From: Gemmatimonadota bacterium
Lineage (GTDB): Bacteria > Gemmatimonadota > Gemmatimonadetes > Longimicrobiales > Gaopeijiaceae
Assembly (NCBI GenBank): GCA_022823225.1
Contig: JAJDXM010000055.1
Location: 1 to 64,000 of the forward strand
Length of the DNA: 64,000 nucleotides
Direction of reading: 5' to 3'
Shown here: positions 24,701 through 33,875 of the stretch, in pieces
How positions within the stretch are numbered: position 1 is the first letter of the stretch
Layout: each line of letters starts with the position of its first letter
The notes under the pieces: model-generated
What the model saw: only the letters and a program-made list of their open reading frames with translations
Told to the model about the DNA's origin: nothing
Databases searched by the model: none
Program-made: the position numbers and the translations under genes

Positions 24701-27511
24701 TCAACGGAACTCCCACGAAATACCGACCGAGAACGTTCGGCCGGTGGTGTACAGGCGCTGGACCTGGGTGATGCCGTTCGCCTCCTGTTCGAAGCGGTAG
24801 TCGGCGTCCAGCAGGTTGATTGCCTTGAGCTTCGCCTTGGCGCCCCGCGGCAACGGGACGCCCAGGACCGCGTCCAACTGGTTGCGGGCCTTCTCGTACA
24901 GATCCGGAATGCCACTCCCGCCAGCGGCGGTCAGCCGGTCGCCAAACCGGTTAAGGAACGCGCCGGCCTCGATTCCGTACTCATCGGCGTAATTGAGACC
25001 GATGTTGAAGACGTATGCGGCCTGGCCCTCCAGCGGACGCATCGCGTTGGTCGGATTGAAACCGCCCTCCCCGCCCATCACCTCCACATTGGAATCGATG
25101 TACGCGTAGTTCGTCTGCAGGGAGAACGGTCTCAGGGCCCGGTGCAGCCGCTCCATGCCGACCCGCGCCTCGACTTCGAGTCCGAACACCGACGCCTCCC
25201 TGGCATTCTGGAAGGAGTACGCGGTCGAGGCCGCCGCGATGAACACCTGCTCGATCGGGTCGGTCATGCTCTTGTAGAAGCCGCCTGCCGAGAGCATCTC
25301 CCCGGGCGCGGGGAACCAGTCCACCCGGAGGTCGCCGCTGGTGATGCTGGCCGGGACAAGGTCGGGATTCCCGTAAAGTTGCCGCAGACTGGTCGCCTCG
25401 GTGAACTGAAAGGGGGCCATCTCACGAAACTCGGGGCGATCGACGGTGCGGCTCCCGGCCGCCCGCACCTTGAGATCCTCCCTGGGCGTCACGATGAGAT
25501 TGAGCGACGGGGCCACATCGAGTCGGTCGATCTCCTGCAGCACGTCGCCCCTTGAGTTCAGGTCGAGGTCGTAGGTCTCGACGCGCGCGCCGAAAAGGAG
25601 CTGAATCCACTCGGTAACCGGTGTATCGAAGAGGAAATACCCCGCGCTCCGACGGTCTCCGGCGTCGTACAGATCGCCAGGCTCGACGACATCCTCGATC
25701 GCGAATTCGTCGCGCCGACGGGCGTTGGTCACGATGGTGGCGTCGCTCAGGGCCGCGTCGAGATCTTCGATGGTGCCCCCGATGAAGTCCCAGTTGAGCC
25801 GCCTCGCCGCAAAGTCCCGCTCGCGGCTCCGCACCTCCCCGCCGACCTTCACGAACGTGTCGCCGCCCATAAGCGGGAACGGCAAGCTCCAGTCCGCCGC
25901 CAGCGACATGTCCTGGTCCGTCATGTCGCTCCAGAAGTAACGGCCGGATTCTCCGATCGGGTGAAGGAAGAACTGGCCGTCGTCCTCCAGATAGACCGAT
26001 TCGCGCAACAGCGGTTCGTCTCGCTCAGCCCGCGCCATCGTGGCCCTCCACTCGAGCCGGGAGCCCCCGGGCACCGTGTGCTCGCCCGACACCTGGCTCC
26101 AAAGCATGAGACGGGAAACAAAGCGAAGACGATCCGACCTGACGGTCCCGCCGATGTCCTCGCGGTTGTCGCCGATGTAGCGGCGGGCCTCGTCGTCGGC
26201 GCTGAGGTTGGCGGTGGTTCGCAACGAGATCTTCTGGCGTGGGTTCAACTTCACCGTCAGGTTGGCGATCCCGCCCCACTTGACGTTTCGGATGCCCCGA
26301 TTGAAGACGTAGTCCACGTTGGGGACCCGCAGGTGCTCGGGCACTTCGGGGTTGAAGGCGGAAACGCGCCATTTCCGCTCCACCTCGTCCGCGCGGATGG
26401 AGTAGCTGTCACCGTAGGTTCCGGCCAGGAAGTATCCGAGTTCCCCGTCGTCGAACAGATCCGCGCGGCCGCCCAGCGAGCCATTGAAGTCACGGTTGAG
26501 CGGAGTCGTCCCCGTTGCGGGCTGGAAGGTCGCTCCGCTCTCGCGCAGCGCGGTCGCGATCGCGATCAACTGCCCGGCGTCGGCGGGCAGCCGCCGGCCA
26601 CTCTGCACCTCCCCGACGATCTCCGTCAGTGTCGCCGGCTGGCCGCGCGATCCGTCGTCGAAACCCGCCCAGTCCAGACCGCCTCCTCCGTAGCTCAGGT
26701 AACCGTCGGCGAACTGGCTGTTGGAATTGAAGCTGGTGCCCATCCCGATCCGGATCACCCGTTCGTTGGGGAAGTCCCTGGTCTCGATCTTGACCGAGCC
26801 CCCCGAGAAGTCGGCAGGCAGGTCCGGCGTGTAGGATTTCTGCGTCTGGAGGCTTTGCAAAAAGCCCGCGGGAAAGAGGTCGAGCGGGACGACTTCCCGT
26901 TCCGGCTCCGGGCTCGGCAGCGAGGAGCCGTTCAGGGACGTCTGCGAGTACCGCCCCCCCAAACCCCTGATGAACGGATACTTGCCCTCCAGGACAGCGA
27001 CCCCGGTGAGTCGCTTTGCGATCTCCGCGGCATCTGAATCCGGGCGGCGCCCGATCTCGACGGCGCCGACCGCCTCGACCAGCGAACCGGAGGTGCGGCG
27101 TTCATCGAGCAGGAAGGCCTGGCTTCCACGTTCGCGCTCGACCGAGACCGTAATGCCCTGCACCTCCAGTGCCTTCGGATGGAGGGTCAGATCAAGCGCC
27201 GTTGCCCGGTCTTCCACGACCACCACATCGGTCACGGTCTTGGAGCCGTACCCGATCAGGGTGGCAGTCACGCTGACCGTACCGATCGGGACACCGCTCA
27301 ATAGGTAGCGTCCATCCAGGTCCGAAAGCGTTCCACCCCCGACCCCGTCGTTCACGTAAACCTGCACACTCATCAGGGGACGCCCCGACGATGCGTCGAC
27401 AACGCGCCCGATGATCCGCGAAACCGAAGCTCCGCCCTGGGACTTGGCGGAGGCCGCGGATAGCAGGACCAGCGGAAGGAGGATGAAGAGAGCGGAAAAA
27501 AGACGCCTCAT
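24701..27511 (-). CDS. TonB-dependent receptor with carboxypeptidase-regulatory-like domain
   Basis: 936 residues. Signal peptide LFSALFILLPLVLLSAASAKS; residues 30-110 are a CarboxypepD_reg-like domain (ISRIIGRVVDASSGRPLMSVQVYVN, LSDLDGRYLLSGVPIGTVSVTATLIGY). The plug has AVEIGRRPDSDAAEIAKRLTGVAVLEGKYPFIRGLGGRYSQTSLNG, and the barrel ends in GRTFSVGISWEFR. It imports a large ligand across the outer membrane. Likely co-transcribed with the two lipoprotein genes downstream. No obvious ligand clue. Confidence 0.9.
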   Translation of the reverse strand: MRRLFSALFILLPLVLLSAASAKSQGGASVSRIIGRVVDASSGRPLMSVQVYVNDGVGGGTLSDLDGRYLLSGVPIGTVSVTATLIGYGSKTVTDVVVVEDRATALDLTLHPKALEVQGITVSVERERGSQAFLLDERRTSGSLVEAVGAVEIGRRPDSDAAEIAKRLTGVAVLEGKYPFIRGLGGRYSQTSLNGSSLPSPEPEREVVPLDLFPAGFLQSLQTQKSYTPDLPADFSGGSVKIETRDFPNERVIRIGMGTSFNSNSQFADGYLSYGGGGLDWAGFDDGSRGQPATLTEIVGEVQSGRRLPADAGQLIAIATALRESGATFQPATGTTPLNRDFNGSLGGRADLFDDGELGYFLAGTYGDSYSIRADEVERKWRVSAFNPEVPEHLRVPNVDYVFNRGIRNVKWGGIANLTVKLNPRQKISLRTTANLSADDEARRYIGDNREDIGGTVRSDRLRFVSRLMLWSQVSGEHTVPGGSRLEWRATMARAERDEPLLRESVYLEDDGQFFLHPIGESGRYFWSDMTDQDMSLAADWSLPFPLMGGDTFVKVGGEVRSRERDFAARRLNWDFIGGTIEDLDAALSDATIVTNARRRDEFAIEDVVEPGDLYDAGDRRSAGYFLFDTPVTEWIQLLFGARVETYDLDLNSRGDVLQEIDRLDVAPSLNLIVTPREDLKVRAAGSRTVDRPEFREMAPFQFTEATSLRQLYGNPDLVPASITSGDLRVDWFPAPGEMLSAGGFYKSMTDPIEQVFIAAASTAYSFQNAREASVFGLEVEARVGMERLHRALRPFSLQTNYAYIDSNVEVMGGEGGFNPTNAMRPLEGQAAYVFNIGLNYADEYGIEAGAFLNRFGDRLTAAGGSGIPDLYEKARNQLDAVLGVPLPRGAKAKLKAINLLDADYRFEQEANGITQVQRLYTTGRTFSVGISWEFR

Positions 27512-27607
27512 TGTTGTTGCCCCCGGGTAAATGTGATCGAACCTCAGGGGACATCATCGGCGCCGAACGTAACGGGTATTCCGTTGGGGGGTAACAAGTT
27601 GACGACA

Positions 27608-27646
27608 GGGCCCGGTTCCACATCCATTTGGCGCCAAACCGGGCCC
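27608..27646 (-). terminator. Strong hairpin downstream of the metalloprotease gene
   Basis: Perfect 10-bp arms GGGCCCGGTT and AACCGGGCCC separated by 19 bases lie in the 155-base gap between the metalloprotease and the TonB receptor. There is no clear T-run, so it may work as a pause or Rho-linked end. Confidence 0.5.
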
Positions 27647-27666
27647 CGGAACGCGTTGTTCTCCTT

Positions 27667-30282
27667 CTAGCGGCCCCCGCCCCTCCCCGCCTGCCCCCCG
27701 ATCGGGTCGCCCGGCGGCAGTTGCAGCGACGGGGCGGGCGTGGTGTTGTCGATCCTGGCCTGCCAGCGCCGGATGTCGGCCGCGACCAGCCGCTCGTGCG
27801 ACGATGGCGACACGAGCACCTCCAGGCGTCCTGCAAGGCCGTTCAGCCGGTCGGCGAGCACCGCCCGCACCGCCGTCATCGTTCCGGCACTGCCGGCCTG
27901 CCGCATCATGTGGTCCACCACCGCGCGCTGAATCGCGTGCTGGACCTGGCGCCGGTAGGGATCGCTCTCGTCGGCCCCGCCCCAGGTCGCTGCCAGCAGC
28001 AGGTCCGCGACCTCCTCCAGGTCGGGATAGTCGCCCATGCTCCCGTAGACGACCAGCCGCGCCATTCGCTGCGGGTGCAGAATCTCGCCCACGGTGAAGC
28101 CGGCTGCCGCCTCCGCCGCGCCCAGCGGATCGAAGAGAAGTCCCGTGTGCCCCGCGAAGACCTCCCCTTCCTGATGGCGGAAGGCAGACGGCGGGATCAT
28201 GGCGACGACCTCCTGGGGGAGCGCGAGGAAGTCCACGGTCAGCGCGGACAGAATGGTTTCCAGCGCGTCCCGCTGCTCCTCGCCGGGAACGATTTCCACC
28301 GGGGTCTGCCCGTCCCCCTTCACGGCATAGCGGTAGTCGGCCCCGCCCAGGATCTGCGCGGCGGCGCGCAACTGGAAGCGGTGGTGCATGTAGAGGGGCA
28401 GCAGCACGTACTCGAGATCCGATAGCGGGCGACCGGCACGGATCACGTCGTCGCTGAAGCCCTGCATCCCGATGTTGCGGACCCGAATCTCGTGCTTGAG
28501 GTGGTCCACCAGGTTGGCGCCGTTGTCCCAGACGCCCGCGTACGGGTGGCCGGCCCCGATGAAGTTGTTGTTGCTGTGCGCCATGAAGATCAGGCCGTCG
28601 CGCATCCCCTGGGCGACGATCTCGGCCAGGGCCGCCGCCTCGTCGGTTCCGTCGGGAAACTCCCGGTACAGCCAGTTCACCGAGAGCTTGTCGTACTCGC
28701 CGATTCGCTGCACGTATGCGTTCGACAGGTCCAGTTCGCCGTCCCCATCGATTTCCACGTACGGGGCCGGATAGTCCATCACGCTTTCGCGCCCGTAGGT
28801 GCTGGCGAGGTAGTTGTGGGGGAACCCGAGCGTGTGGCCGACTTCGTGGGCGGAGAGCTGTCGCACCCGGGCCAGCGCCATTTCGACCGCGTCCGAGTTG
28901 TTCGCCACCTCGGCCAGGTATTCGAAGGCGGGGGCGAATGCCAGGTCGCAGGACTCGGCGTGCGCGAGGCCGGCGTCGTGGAAGCCGGACAGTGCGCCGG
29001 CGGTCGCGGCACCGTCGACCGCCGCGCCACTCGCCGCGCCACCGCCAACCGTGCCCGCGAAGGGCGCGACCATCCCCTTGCCCAGCAGAAAGTCCTGCCG
29101 CAGCCGCAGACTGCCCAGGTTCACCACGCCTCGGATGATCTCGCCGGTGCGCGGATCGATCACCGTGTTGCCGTAGGAGTATCCGCGAGTCCGCCGGTGG
29201 GTCCAGTGGATCATGTTGTAGCGGATGTCCTGCGGGTCGATTCCCTCGGGAAGGACCTCGACGCGGTAGGCATTCACGAATCCCGCGGCTTCGAAAGCCT
29301 CCTCCCACCACGCGGCCCCCTCGATGAGCGCGCTGCGGATAGGTTCCGGCGTGCCCGGATCGACGTAGTAGACGATCGGCTCGACGGGCTCCGAAGGCTC
29401 CCGCCCCGGGTTGCTCTTCTGAAGGCGGTGGCGTGCGGCGAGACGGATTCGAAGGTCCTCGTCAATGGGTGTGGCGTAGTCGAAGATGGTCGGGCCGTTG
29501 ACCCCGATGCGCGGATCGGCCAGCCGCGTGCGATAGCCGTCGTCGGGAAGCTGGATGAAGGAATGGTGCTGCCGCAGCGTGACCGCCCGGGGGTTCGCGG
29601 CGACCCCCTGAACCAGACCGCCGGGGTCGCTGGCGGTGAAGGTCAGGAGAGCCTCCACTTCCGTGTTTTCGGGGAAGGACCTGGTGGCCGGGAGGTGGAT
29701 GGCGGAGCGGGAGGGATCCAAGCTGAAGTTCCCTTCGCCCCGCTGTGCGATCTGCCCGATCACGTTGCGCGCGTCCCGTATGAAGAAGGGCGTCGCGTCG
29801 ACGAGCACCCGGTCGCCGGACTGGGCGACGATGTCGAAGCCCCAGTACACGGAAGGCGCGAAGGCGTCCCGCACGGCCTGAACCTCGGTCGGGTTGTCGC
29901 TCTTCGCCTGGAACTGGTAGTTCGGTTCCATGAGAAGGACCCGCGGCCCGATCCGGACAGCCTCGAGCACATGCGTGCCACGAAGTTGGCCGCGATCGAT
30001 CCCCACGGGATTCGACCCGAGCCCCGAACCCATCGAAATCTGGTAGAGAAACTCCACGCCGGCCGTATCGAGTTCCCAGTAGAGGACGCCTTCGTCGTCA
30101 TCCCAGTAGAGGTTGAAGAAGCCCTCCATGGCGGACGTGCCCGCGGTGGTGGCTGCGATGGTGGGGAGAGATTCCTGGGCTGCTGTCCCGGATGGGGCGG
30201 CGAGGAACGCGATCGCGATGGTGAAGACTGCAAGGGCCGTCCGGGCAATTGGACGTCGTGCGGTGTGAGACGAAGAGAACAT
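27667..30282 (-). CDS. Exported zinc-dependent metalloprotease (DUF5117/DUF4953 type)
   Basis: 871 residues with signal TALAVFTIAIAFLAAPSGTAAQ. The N-terminal DUF5117 part includes GFFNLYWDDDEGVLYWELD and GSNPVGIDRGQLRG. The catalytic motif is QLSAHEVGHTLGFPHNYLAS, an HExxHxxGFxH zinc site of metzincin type, followed by SVMDYPAP with the Met-turn. A C-terminal DUF4953 helical part follows. Large proteins of this type are common in Bacteroidetes and Gemmatimonadota; substrates are unknown. Confidence 0.85.
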   Translation of the reverse strand: MFSSSHTARRPIARTALAVFTIAIAFLAAPSGTAAQESLPTIAATTAGTSAMEGFFNLYWDDDEGVLYWELDTAGVEFLYQISMGSGLGSNPVGIDRGQLRGTHVLEAVRIGPRVLLMEPNYQFQAKSDNPTEVQAVRDAFAPSVYWGFDIVAQSGDRVLVDATPFFIRDARNVIGQIAQRGEGNFSLDPSRSAIHLPATRSFPENTEVEALLTFTASDPGGLVQGVAANPRAVTLRQHHSFIQLPDDGYRTRLADPRIGVNGPTIFDYATPIDEDLRIRLAARHRLQKSNPGREPSEPVEPIVYYVDPGTPEPIRSALIEGAAWWEEAFEAAGFVNAYRVEVLPEGIDPQDIRYNMIHWTHRRTRGYSYGNTVIDPRTGEIIRGVVNLGSLRLRQDFLLGKGMVAPFAGTVGGGAASGAAVDGAATAGALSGFHDAGLAHAESCDLAFAPAFEYLAEVANNSDAVEMALARVRQLSAHEVGHTLGFPHNYLASTYGRESVMDYPAPYVEIDGDGELDLSNAYVQRIGEYDKLSVNWLYREFPDGTDEAAALAEIVAQGMRDGLIFMAHSNNNFIGAGHPYAGVWDNGANLVDHLKHEIRVRNIGMQGFSDDVIRAGRPLSDLEYVLLPLYMHHRFQLRAAAQILGGADYRYAVKGDGQTPVEIVPGEEQRDALETILSALTVDFLALPQEVVAMIPPSAFRHQEGEVFAGHTGLLFDPLGAAEAAAGFTVGEILHPQRMARLVVYGSMGDYPDLEEVADLLLAATWGGADESDPYRRQVQHAIQRAVVDHMMRQAGSAGTMTAVRAVLADRLNGLAGRLEVLVSPSSHERLVAADIRRWQARIDNTTPAPSLQLPPGDPIGGQAGRGGGR

Positions 30283-30442
30283 CTGGCTGCCTTACCCGGA
30301 ATCGCTCCGGCGCATGGGGTTCCTGGAGACGCCGCCGATCCGCGGAGCGAACGCGCGGCCGTCCACCTGTGCCCGAGACACTGGAAACCCGCGCGATCCG
30401 GCGCAAGCGGCACAACGACGGCCGGGCGCGTCGCCGGGAGGT

Positions 30443-30931
30443 CTATTCCATGGAACCGCGTCCCACCGCCCCCTCCCGATCCTCCTCGCCGAACGCGTGT
30501 TCCTCGATGAACCGGACCCGTGCGTCGAGCCGTCCCAGGCGCTCCTTCACTTCGGAACCGAGCGTCGCAGCCTCTCCGCGCAGGTTCGTGCCCAGGGCCC
30601 CCATGTCGGCACGGGTGTCCGCGCGCAGCCTCACGATCTCGCCGCGCACCGACCTCAGTTCTTCGCGCATCCCCGTTTGGAGAGCTGCGAAGTCGACATC
30701 CAGCTCCTCGCCGAGCGACACGGTCTCGTCGCGCAACTCCGTCCTGGCCGAGGCGATCTCCGTCCGAAGATCGCTCCCGAGCGCCGAATTGGCCGCGAGA
30801 AACTCCGATTCCAGCATGGCGATCCGGTTGCGCACGGCAGCCAGATCTCTACGCGTCACGCGGCTGGTCGCGAGCTGCAAGACCGCCAGCACCACCCCGA
30901 TCCCGACCATCGTGATCACCTCGCCGCTCAT
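30443..30931 (-). CDS. Membrane-anchored coiled-coil protein
   Basis: 162 residues from MSGEVITMVGIGVVLAVLQLATS, one membrane helix. The rest is a long heptad-rich helix (RNRIAMLESEFLAANSALGSDLRTEIASARTELRDE and onward). It resembles DUF1640-like or apolipoprotein-like coiled coils. Function unknown. About 120 bases without features separate it from the amidase and 160 from the metalloprotease. Confidence 0.6.
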   Translation of the reverse strand: MSGEVITMVGIGVVLAVLQLATSRVTRRDLAAVRNRIAMLESEFLAANSALGSDLRTEIASARTELRDETVSLGEELDVDFAALQTGMREELRSVRGEIVRLRADTRADMGALGTNLRGEAATLGSEVKERLGRLDARVRFIEEHAFGEEDREGAVGRGSME

Positions 30932-31055
30932 TCGTCCACCACCCCTTGCCAGGATCACCGATTCTTGCGAAGGGCGCGACGTTCGCCGTTCGGCCCTTCA
31001 GTGGCCGCAGTCTAGGGACGCCGGACCCCCCAACGCAACCCTCCGCCTCAGCCGC

Positions 31056-32669
31056 CTATCCCGGTCCCTCCGTCAGCTTCGGAGCCACGCGGGCGGTTGT
31101 CGCCTGCTCCAGGCCGTAGGCGTAGGCGAGCAGCGCCGCGTCCGTCCACAGGTCGCCGATGAACGCCAGGACGAAGGGCGTGCCGTCCTCGTAATAGGCG
31201 AAGGGGACGGTCACGGTGGGAAGGCCGATGTCGTTGACGATGTTGCTGGGCAGCTCCGCGTGATTGTTGGGACGGAACTCGGGACGCTCCGGATCCTCGA
31301 CCAGGGGACGGATCGGCTCGCCCGCCTGCGGGAAGAAGAGCCCGTCCAGATCGTGCTCCTCCATCACCGCGCGGAAGAGTTCCCGCATCTCCTTGCGCCA
31401 GGCCTGGAAGGCGTCGCCCTCCTCGGTGGCCGTCGGCGCGACCGGGGGCCTGCGGCGGCCGCCCCGGAAGTCCCGACCTGCGAGCGCCTCCCATTCCTCG
31501 ACGCTGTTGAAGGCGGCGGACGGGCCCAGGCCCTGCATGTAGACCGCCATGTCGTGGCTGCCAGAGGGAGCCCGGGGGCTCTTCTCGTAGAGCTCCACCC
31601 AGCCGCTTTCGGCGAAGGGGTCCTCAACGACCGTTGCGCCTTCGGCCTCCAGCACGCGCACTGCATTCTCGTAGAGCGCCCCGGTCTCCGGTGCCAGCGG
31701 AAGAAAGGAGTCGCGCCACCCCGGGCCGACGAGTCCGAATCGCTTGCCGTTCAGCGCCGTGGCGGTGAGGCCGGCGGCGAAGCCCTGCTCGGGGATGTGT
31801 TCCGCCCCGGCATAGGAGGCGAAGTCCTCCGGGCTCGGGCCCGCGATCACGTCCAGGGTCAGCGCCGCGTCGCGCACGGTTCGGGCGAGCGGGCCGACAA
31901 CATCGCGGTAGGTCGCGTCCATGGGGACCACGCCTTCCAGAGGGACGAGGCCGAAGGTGGGCTTGACCCCGACCAGCGCCTGCGCGGCCGCCGGGTTCTG
32001 GATCGACCCGCCGGTCTCGGTGCCGAGCCCCAGGACGGCGAAGCTGGCATTCACGGCGGTCGCGGTTCCCCCGCTCGAACCCCCGGGCACCCGGTCCGGC
32101 GCGTAGGGGTTGAGCGTCTCCCCGGCGACGCTGCTGCGGGTGCGCGTCCCGTGTCCCGCGAAGTCCGGCATGTTCGTCTTGCCCAGGATGATCGCGCCGG
32201 CTTCCCGGAGCCGCTCCACCGCCACCGCATCGTCCCCGGGCACCATGTCGACGCCCCCCGTCGCCGCGCTGAACCCCTCGAAACCGGCCGTCGTCACCAT
32301 CCCCCCGTAGTCGAGGTTGTCCTTGATGACGACGGGGACGCCGTGGAGCGGGCCCCGCGGGCCAGTGGTCGCGAGTTCCGCATCGAGCGCGGCCGCGATC
32401 TGCAACACCTCCGGGTTCATCGAGATGAAGGCGTTGTAATGGTCCTCGTACCGCGCGATCCGGTCCAGGAAGGCCTGAGTGAGTTCGGTCACCGTGTAGC
32501 GGCCGGCAAGGAGGTCGTCACGGACCCGGACGGCGGTGAGTTCGACGACGTCGGGTGCAGTGCGGACTCCAGGAGCAGAGATGCCACCCGCCGTCAGCGC
32601 GACGGCCCCGATCGCAATCACCAGCCATGAGCGGCGGAAGCCAGCGTCGATTCGGGGATCATCGGACAT
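31056..32669 (-). CDS. Amidase-signature family hydrolase, exported
   Basis: About 537 residues. The start MSDDPRIDAGFRRSWLVIAIGAVALTAGG provides a signal anchor; GTG 32687 would add six residues. The Ser-cisSer-Lys triad is visible: Lys in VVIKDNLD, cis-Ser in GGSSGGTA and nucleophile Ser in GTETGGSIQNPAA. The family hydrolyses amides such as glutamyl-tRNA or free amides; an exported form more likely acts on extracellular compounds. Monocistronic as far as I can see. Confidence 0.88.
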   Translation of the reverse strand: MSDDPRIDAGFRRSWLVIAIGAVALTAGGISAPGVRTAPDVVELTAVRVRDDLLAGRYTVTELTQAFLDRIARYEDHYNAFISMNPEVLQIAAALDAELATTGPRGPLHGVPVVIKDNLDYGGMVTTAGFEGFSAATGGVDMVPGDDAVAVERLREAGAIILGKTNMPDFAGHGTRTRSSVAGETLNPYAPDRVPGGSSGGTATAVNASFAVLGLGTETGGSIQNPAAAQALVGVKPTFGLVPLEGVVPMDATYRDVVGPLARTVRDAALTLDVIAGPSPEDFASYAGAEHIPEQGFAAGLTATALNGKRFGLVGPGWRDSFLPLAPETGALYENAVRVLEAEGATVVEDPFAESGWVELYEKSPRAPSGSHDMAVYMQGLGPSAAFNSVEEWEALAGRDFRGGRRRPPVAPTATEEGDAFQAWRKEMRELFRAVMEEHDLDGLFFPQAGEPIRPLVEDPERPEFRPNNHAELPSNIVNDIGLPTVTVPFAYYEDGTPFVLAFIGDLWTDAALLAYAYGLEQATTARVAPKLTEGPG

Positions 32670-32688
32670 CGATCGAACAGGACTCACG

Positions 32689-33072
32689 TCACTTCAATTC
32701 CATGGAGGCGATTCCGGTTCCCTTCGGCGGCACACGAAATGCGAAGGGCACGTTTGTCTTGCCCGCCAACTCCTTCATTCGCGGCCAGTTGCGCACGAGT
32801 TGCTGAATGAGCTGGCATCGGTTGAGGTTCTTTCCGCCCATGAAGAACGCTCCCACCTGGTGCTGCTGCAAGGCCATCTTTTCGGCAGGCCGGTAGCGGA
32901 TTCGAAGGTCGCGGGTCACCAGGAACCAACCCTCCGAGCCGACACGGGGCAAGTATTCCGTGTCGTCCGCATCTTCCGGGAAGATCTCCGTGATGTGGAT
33001 CACATCCTCTCCGAAAGCCCTCATGCCATTTGCCAACCCCCGGCTGAGATTGTTGTCGATGAAGAACCTCAT
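32689..33072 (-). CDS. PIN-like toxin, DUF5615 type
   Basis: 127 residues beginning MRFFIDNNLSRGLANGMRAFGEDVIHITE, the DUF5615 start with an acidic Asp after the first strand. VTRDLRIRYRPAEKMALQQHQVGAFFMGG supplies the second acidic position. The family is predicted to be an RNase toxin related to VapC. Its ATG overlaps the stop of the upstream gene (ATGA), the standard antitoxin-toxin arrangement. Confidence 0.7.
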   Translation of the reverse strand: MRFFIDNNLSRGLANGMRAFGEDVIHITEIFPEDADDTEYLPRVGSEGWFLVTRDLRIRYRPAEKMALQQHQVGAFFMGGKNLNRCQLIQQLVRNWPRMKELAGKTNVPFAFRVPPKGTGIASMELK

Positions 33073-33758
33073 GCAGCCAATCCGACCTCGAACTCGACAG
33101 CAGCCTCGATTTCCGCATCCGTCAGGCCCCACCAGGCGCGAACTGCTCCAACGTGCCGATTCTCGGCGATGAAGAGGTCGTGAATGTTGGCCGTCTTGAC
33201 GCCCCGACCGACTATGCAGGGCGCGCCGAATGACACAAACGGGTCCAGAACCACAGGCTTGCTCCGCCCGAGCGGATACCACCGGCGAGCCAAGCCCTCA
33301 GGGGACTCGAATTCGATCTGTTCGGCAAGTTCCCGAATGAACTGGGCAATCACCCACTGTCCACCGGAAATGAGCTCCAGGATCGCCTCCCCCTTCTCCC
33401 AGACCTGCAGGTAGATGTTCCCGCCGTCAGTAAAGAACTTCTGCCTCGCGAAATGTCTCGTCCCCAGGATCCGGTGAGCTTCTTCAAGCGCCATGCGGAC
33501 CTTCTGAAGCGAGATCCCATAGTCCAGAAACTGCTTCACGAATAGCAGATCGACGAGATCCAGAAAGGACGCGTACGAGCCCGTGGCCCCTGAGCGGCGG
33601 ACCACCGGAGGCAAGCGGCGTACGCCGTCGCCATAGGCATATCCGTAACCAGTCAACCATCGGCGCACTCTCGCTGCCGTAAGCCCGACCAGTCGGCCCG
33701 CCTCAGCGGCAGGGTAGGACGGTCGATCCAGTCGATCGAACGATGCAGGGTCGGTCAC
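33069..33758 (-). CDS. MerR-like HTH plus DUF433 antitoxin
   Basis: 229 residues from GTG. The N-terminal SYPAAEAGRLVGLTAARVRRWLTGYGY is a MerR-type helix-turn-helix. The C-terminal LDPFVSFGAPCIVGRGVKTANIHDLF, then WWGLTDAEIEAAVEFE, is a DUF433 domain. DUF433 proteins pair with DUF5615 toxins, as here. Such antitoxins usually bind their own promoter; I found no convincing operator. Confidence 0.7.
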   Translation of the reverse strand: MTDPASFDRLDRPSYPAAEAGRLVGLTAARVRRWLTGYGYAYGDGVRRLPPVVRRSGATGSYASFLDLVDLLFVKQFLDYGISLQKVRMALEEAHRILGTRHFARQKFFTDGGNIYLQVWEKGEAILELISGGQWVIAQFIRELAEQIEFESPEGLARRWYPLGRSKPVVLDPFVSFGAPCIVGRGVKTANIHDLFIAENRHVGAVRAWWGLTDAEIEAAVEFEVGLAA

Positions 33759-33875
33759 AGTTGCTCTCCGCTTCGAGTGTGTCCCGCAGGCCCGGATGCG
33801 TCTCTCGGCGCGACACGCGTATTCGAAAGGTAACTCGGCCCAGTTAGCTTGGTATGTGACTTGACTCCGTCCACG

